Assembly (NCBI GenBank): GCA_050701635.1
Contig: JBOGDF010000090.1
Span: 1-16,487 of the forward strand
Direction of reading: 5' to 3'
Length of the DNA stretch: 16,487 nucleotides
Origin: WHSM01 sp050701635
GTDB lineage: Bacteria; Actinomycetota; Actinomycetes; Mycobacteriales; Micromonosporaceae
Every line of letters begins with the position of its first letter. The first letter of the stretch is position 1. Below are positions 13,879-16,487 of the stretch, piece by piece. The notes under the pieces were generated by a model that worked only from the letters and a program-made list of their open reading frames with translations, was not told the DNA's origin and did not search any database. The position numbers and the translations under genes were made by a program.

Positions 13879-14586
13879 TCAGGCCAGCATCCCGAGTACG
13901 GCGTCGAGCCCGTGCCGTACGCCCGGCGGGGAGGTGGGCAGCACCAGGGCGCGACAGCCCGCCTCCACCGCCGCGGCGTCGGCCACGGTGTCACCCACCA
14001 TCAGGGTCCGGCGCGGGTCGACGCCCAGCTCGGCGCAGGCGTGCCGGAAGATCGCCGGGTCCGGCTTGCAGACGCCGACCTCGTACGACAGCACCCAGGC
14101 ATCGAGCAGTTCCGCGAAGCCGTACGCCTTGCCGATCGGCCGTACGTCGAAGCCGATGTTGCTCACCAGCGCGGTCGCGATACCGCGTTCGCGCAGCGCG
14201 GCCAGCACCGGCAGCGTGTCGGCGTACGGGAGCCAGCCGTCCGGGTCGAGCAGCCGGTCGTACATCGCCTCGGGGAGCCCGGGGATGCCGGAGTCCATCA
14301 GCCCGGCGACCCCGACGAACAGCGCCCGGTGATCCGCGGAGGACAGATCGCGGCGCTCCCAGGCGGCCTCCAGGCCGGGCGGGATCACCGGCGGTGGCCA
14401 GCCGGTCGCAAGCCCGACCCTCGCCATCGCGGCGGCCAGAGTGTCGCGGCGCTGCGCCCCCAGTGCCACACCGCACGCGGCGGCGGCCAGCGTCACGCAT
14501 CGCGACGGGTCCTCGACCATCGCGAGAGTGCCGTGGAAATCGAACAGCACGGCCTCGAGCGGGGGGCGGTGAGCGGCGTACGGCAC
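13879..14586 (-). CDS. HAD-superfamily (subfamily IA-like) hydrolase with an atypical DFHGT motif
   Basis: A 235-residue HAD protein, probably a phosphatase or related phosphotransferase on an unknown metabolite. Motif I is VLFDFHGTL with nucleophile Asp16; the second Asp of the usual DxDGT is His18. Motif II is ALVSNIG (139-145), motif III Lys174 in GVCKPDP, and motif IV GDTVAD (198-203) with the magnesium aspartates. The helical cap lies between motifs I and II. The GTG start has no ribosome site, but TATCGT (14598-14593) stands 6 nt upstream as a leaderless -10. The gene is divergent from helY, and its end converges on the DUF2268 gene with 22 bp between. Confidence 0.92.
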   Translation of the reverse strand: MPYAAHRPPLEAVLFDFHGTLAMVEDPSRCVTLAAAACGVALGAQRRDTLAAAMARVGLATGWPPPVIPPGLEAAWERRDLSSADHRALFVGVAGLMDSGIPGLPEAMYDRLLDPDGWLPYADTLPVLAALRERGIATALVSNIGFDVRPIGKAYGFAELLDAWVLSYEVGVCKPDPAIFRHACAELGVDPRRTLMVGDTVADAAAVEAGCRALVLPTSPPGVRHGLDAVLGMLA

Positions 14587-14592
14587 GCCGGA

Positions 14593-14598
14593 ACGATA
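14593..14598 (-). promoter_or_regulatory. Leaderless -10 box of the HAD hydrolase gene
   Basis: TATCGT on the minus strand is followed by 6 nt and GTG 14586. With the helY -10 at 14627 it makes a compact divergent promoter pair. Confidence 0.45.
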
Positions 14599-14626
14599 CC
14601 GAACGGCCGTTTCCGTACCGACCGCA

Positions 14627-14632
14627 TAGCCT
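14627..14632 (+). promoter_or_regulatory. Leaderless -10 box of helY
   Basis: TAGCCT is followed by 7 nt (TGTGGTC) and ATG 14640. There is no ribosome site upstream of the ATG. Confidence 0.5.
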
Positions 14633-14639
14633 TGTGGTC

Positions 14640-16487
14640 ATGAATAGCCCCGCCGAGCGGTACTCCGCGGCCCGTCGGCGGGCCGAGTTCCCCGCGCTGA
14701 CCGAGTTCACCGCCGGGTTGGAGTTCAGCCTCGACCCGTTCCAGCGCGACTCCTGCCAGGCCCTGGAGCAGGGCAGCGGGGTGCTGGTCTGCGCGCCCAC
14801 CGGCGCCGGCAAGACGGTGGTGGGGGAGTTCGCCGTACACCTGGCGCTGGCCAAGGGCCGGAAGTGCTTCTACACCACGCCGATCAAGGCGCTGTCCAAC
14901 CAGAAGTACGCCGACCTGCAGCGGGTGCACGGCGCGGCGAAGGTCGGGCTGCTCACCGGGGACAACGCGATCAACGGCGACGCCCCCGTGGTGGTGATGA
15001 CCACCGAAGTCCTCCGCAACATGCTGTACGCCGGCTCGCGCACCCTCGACGGCCTCGGGTACGTGGTGATGGACGAGGTGCACTACCTCGCCGACCGGTT
15101 CCGCGGCGCCGTCTGGGAAGAGGTGATCATCCACCTTCCGGAGTCGGTCACTCTGGTCTCGCTGTCGGCGACGGTGTCGAACGCCGAGGAGTTCGCCGAC
15201 TGGCTGGTCACCGTACGGGGCCACACCGACGTGATCGTCGACGAGCACCGGCCGGTGCCGCTGTGGCAGCACATGCTCGTCGGCAAGCGGATGTTCGACC
15301 TGTTCCACGACCCGGAGGCCGCCTCGAAACACGAGGTGCACCCCGAACTCCTGCGGTACGCCCGCGAGATGACCCGCCGGCTCGGCTACGACAGCCGTGA
15401 CCCGCGCGGACGCCGGGGACGCCGCTGGCAGCCGCCCGCCCGGTTCGAGGTGGTCGACCGGCTAGACCGCGACGGGCTGCTGCCCGCGATCGTGTTCATC
15501 TTCAGCCGCGCCGGCTGCGACGCCGCGGTCGCCCAGTGCATGGCGGCCGGGCTGCGGTTGACCAACCCGGACGAGCGGGAGCAGATCCGCGCCATCGCCG
15601 AGCGCAGCACCGCCCACATCGCCGCCGACGACCTGCAGGTGCTCGGCTACTGGGACTGGCTGGACGGCCTGGAACGCGGCCTCGCCGCCCACCACGCCGG
15701 CATGCTCCCCACCTTCAAGGAGGTGGTCGAGGAGCTGTTCGTACGGGGCCTCGTCAAGGCGGTGTTCGCCACCGAGACGCTGGCGCTCGGCATCAACATG
15801 CCGGCCCGGTCGGTGGTGCTGGAACGGCTCGTGAAGTTCAACGGCGAGGCGCACGTCGACCTGACGCCGGGGGAGTACACCCAGCTGACCGGGCGCGCCG
15901 GGCGGCGCGGCATCGACGTGGAAGGTCACGCCGTCGCGCTGTGGTCCCCGGACATCGACCCACGGCACGTCGCCGGGTTGGCGTCGACGCGGACGTACCC
16001 GCTGCGGTCGAGCTTCCGGCCCTCGTACAACATGGCGGTCAATCTCGTCGGCACCGTCGGCGCGGAACGGGCGCGTGACCTGCTGGAGAGCAGCTTCGCC
16101 CAGTTCCAGGCGGACCGCTCCGTGGTCGGCCTCGCCCGCCAGGTCAAGAGCAACGAACAGATCATCAGTGGGTACGCCGAGAAGATGACCTGCCATCTCG
16201 GGGACTTCGCTGAGTACCACGGGATGCGGGTGGCGATCGCCGACCGGGAACGCGAGCTGGCCCGCAAGGGCGCCAGCCAGCGCCGAGCCGCGGCGGTCTC
16301 GTCCCTGGAGCAGCTGCGCTCCGGCGACGTGATCCGGGTCCCCAGCGGCAAGCGCGCCGGCCTCGCGGTGGTGATCGATCCCGGCGTCGACGGCTTCGGC
16401 GAGCCGCGCCCGCTGGTGCTCACCGAGGACCGCTGGGCCGGCCGGCTGCCCGCCGCCGACTTCGTCGCGCCGGTCGAGGCGCTCGCC
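14640..16487 (+). CDS. helY: HelY-type Ski2-like DEAD/DEAH-box helicase (partial at window end)
   Basis: The first 616 residues of a superfamily 2 RNA/DNA helicase; M. tuberculosis HelY is about 900 residues, so roughly a third is missing beyond the edge. Visible are the Q-region DPFQRD (32-37), Walker A CAPTGAGKT (51-59), motif Ia TTPIKALSNQ, the DEVH box (145-148), SAT (176-178), and in the second RecA domain FIFSRAGC, ATETLALGINMPA and the arginine finger motif QLTGRAGRRG (about 414-423). A beta-rich insertion domain starts near the end (SGDVIRVPSGKRAGLAVV). Ski2/Mtr4-type enzymes unwind structured RNA for decay or processing. In M. tuberculosis the gene follows tatC directly; here eight genes lie between them. 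The frame is open to the last base. Confidence 0.95.
   Translation, partial: MNSPAERYSAARRRAEFPALTEFTAGLEFSLDPFQRDSCQALEQGSGVLVCAPTGAGKTVVGEFAVHLALAKGRKCFYTTPIKALSNQKYADLQRVHGAAKVGLLTGDNAINGDAPVVVMTTEVLRNMLYAGSRTLDGLGYVVMDEVHYLADRFRGAVWEEVIIHLPESVTLVSLSATVSNAEEFADWLVTVRGHTDVIVDEHRPVPLWQHMLVGKRMFDLFHDPEAASKHEVHPELLRYAREMTRRLGYDSRDPRGRRGRRWQPPARFEVVDRLDRDGLLPAIVFIFSRAGCDAAVAQCMAAGLRLTNPDEREQIRAIAERSTAHIAADDLQVLGYWDWLDGLERGLAAHHAGMLPTFKEVVEELFVRGLVKAVFATETLALGINMPARSVVLERLVKFNGEAHVDLTPGEYTQLTGRAGRRGIDVEGHAVALWSPDIDPRHVAGLASTRTYPLRSSFRPSYNMAVNLVGTVGAERARDLLESSFAQFQADRSVVGLARQVKSNEQIISGYAEKMTCHLGDFAEYHGMRVAIADRERELARKGASQRRAAAVSSLEQLRSGDVIRVPSGKRAGLAVVIDPGVDGFGEPRPLVLTEDRWAGRLPAADFVAPVEALA

Noticed and set aside
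1..16487. Mobile elements, CRISPR arrays, tRNA or rRNA genes, prophage or defence islands
   Set aside because: No transposase, integrase, repeat-spacer pattern, attachment repeats or RNA gene was recognised; intergenic gaps are too small to hold most of these.

Overview
This is a gene-dense, very GC-rich window with about 17 protein-coding loci, gaps never above about 105 bp, and no rRNA, tRNA, CRISPR array or mobile element that I can see. It looks like an actinobacterial chromosome. The evidence is F420-type enzymes, the pafB-pafC-tatA-tatC...helY block, an ECF42-type sigma factor, many GTG starts and apparently leaderless genes. The habit of writing Val-Arg as GTA-CGN and the general excess of GTAC make me favour the Micromonosporaceae; this family-level call is an inference.

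Layout. (1) 1-440: the Pro/Tyr-rich end of an unidentified protein and a small single-pass membrane protein. (2) 456-2023, minus strand: a translationally coupled pair, a YCII/DGPF protein followed by an ECF42-type sigma factor with a C-terminal TPR extension, preceded by a plausible self-recognised promoter (TGTCGA -35). (3) 2112-3182, minus: a DUF3866 protein, divergent from (4) 3255-6908, plus: pafB, pafC, a small membrane/coiled-coil protein, tatA and tatC. This is the known DNA-damage-response (PafBC) plus twin-arginine translocation block. (5) 6901-11608: a divergent glycerophospholipid-type cluster. A TetR regulator and a GlpD-like dehydrogenase read left; an AGPS-like FAD enzyme and a YegS/DagK-like lipid kinase read right, all around one short control region near 9050. 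(6) 11659-12935: an F420-type (LLM class) oxidoreductase overlapping a cytidine/guanine-deaminase-fold protein. (7) 12982-13856: a DUF2268-type zinc-protease gene broken by an apparent loss of one G. (8) 13879-14586, minus: a HAD hydrolase with His in place of the usual second Asp. (9) 14640 to the end: a HelY-type Ski2-like helicase, cut by the window edge.

In Mycobacterium tuberculosis tatC and helY are neighbours (Rv2093c, Rv2092c). Here about eight genes lie between them. The most system-like part is the TetR/GlpD - AGPS-like/lipid-kinase cluster. GlpD makes dihydroxyacetone phosphate, AGPS enzymes act on acyl-dihydroxyacetone phosphate, and the kinase family phosphorylates diacylglycerol-like lipids, so an ether-lipid or glycerolipid branch is a reasonable but unproven reading.

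A second theme is transcription without leaders. At least seven starts sit 6-7 nt after a TANNNT hexamer, and several of these decide between alternative start codons.
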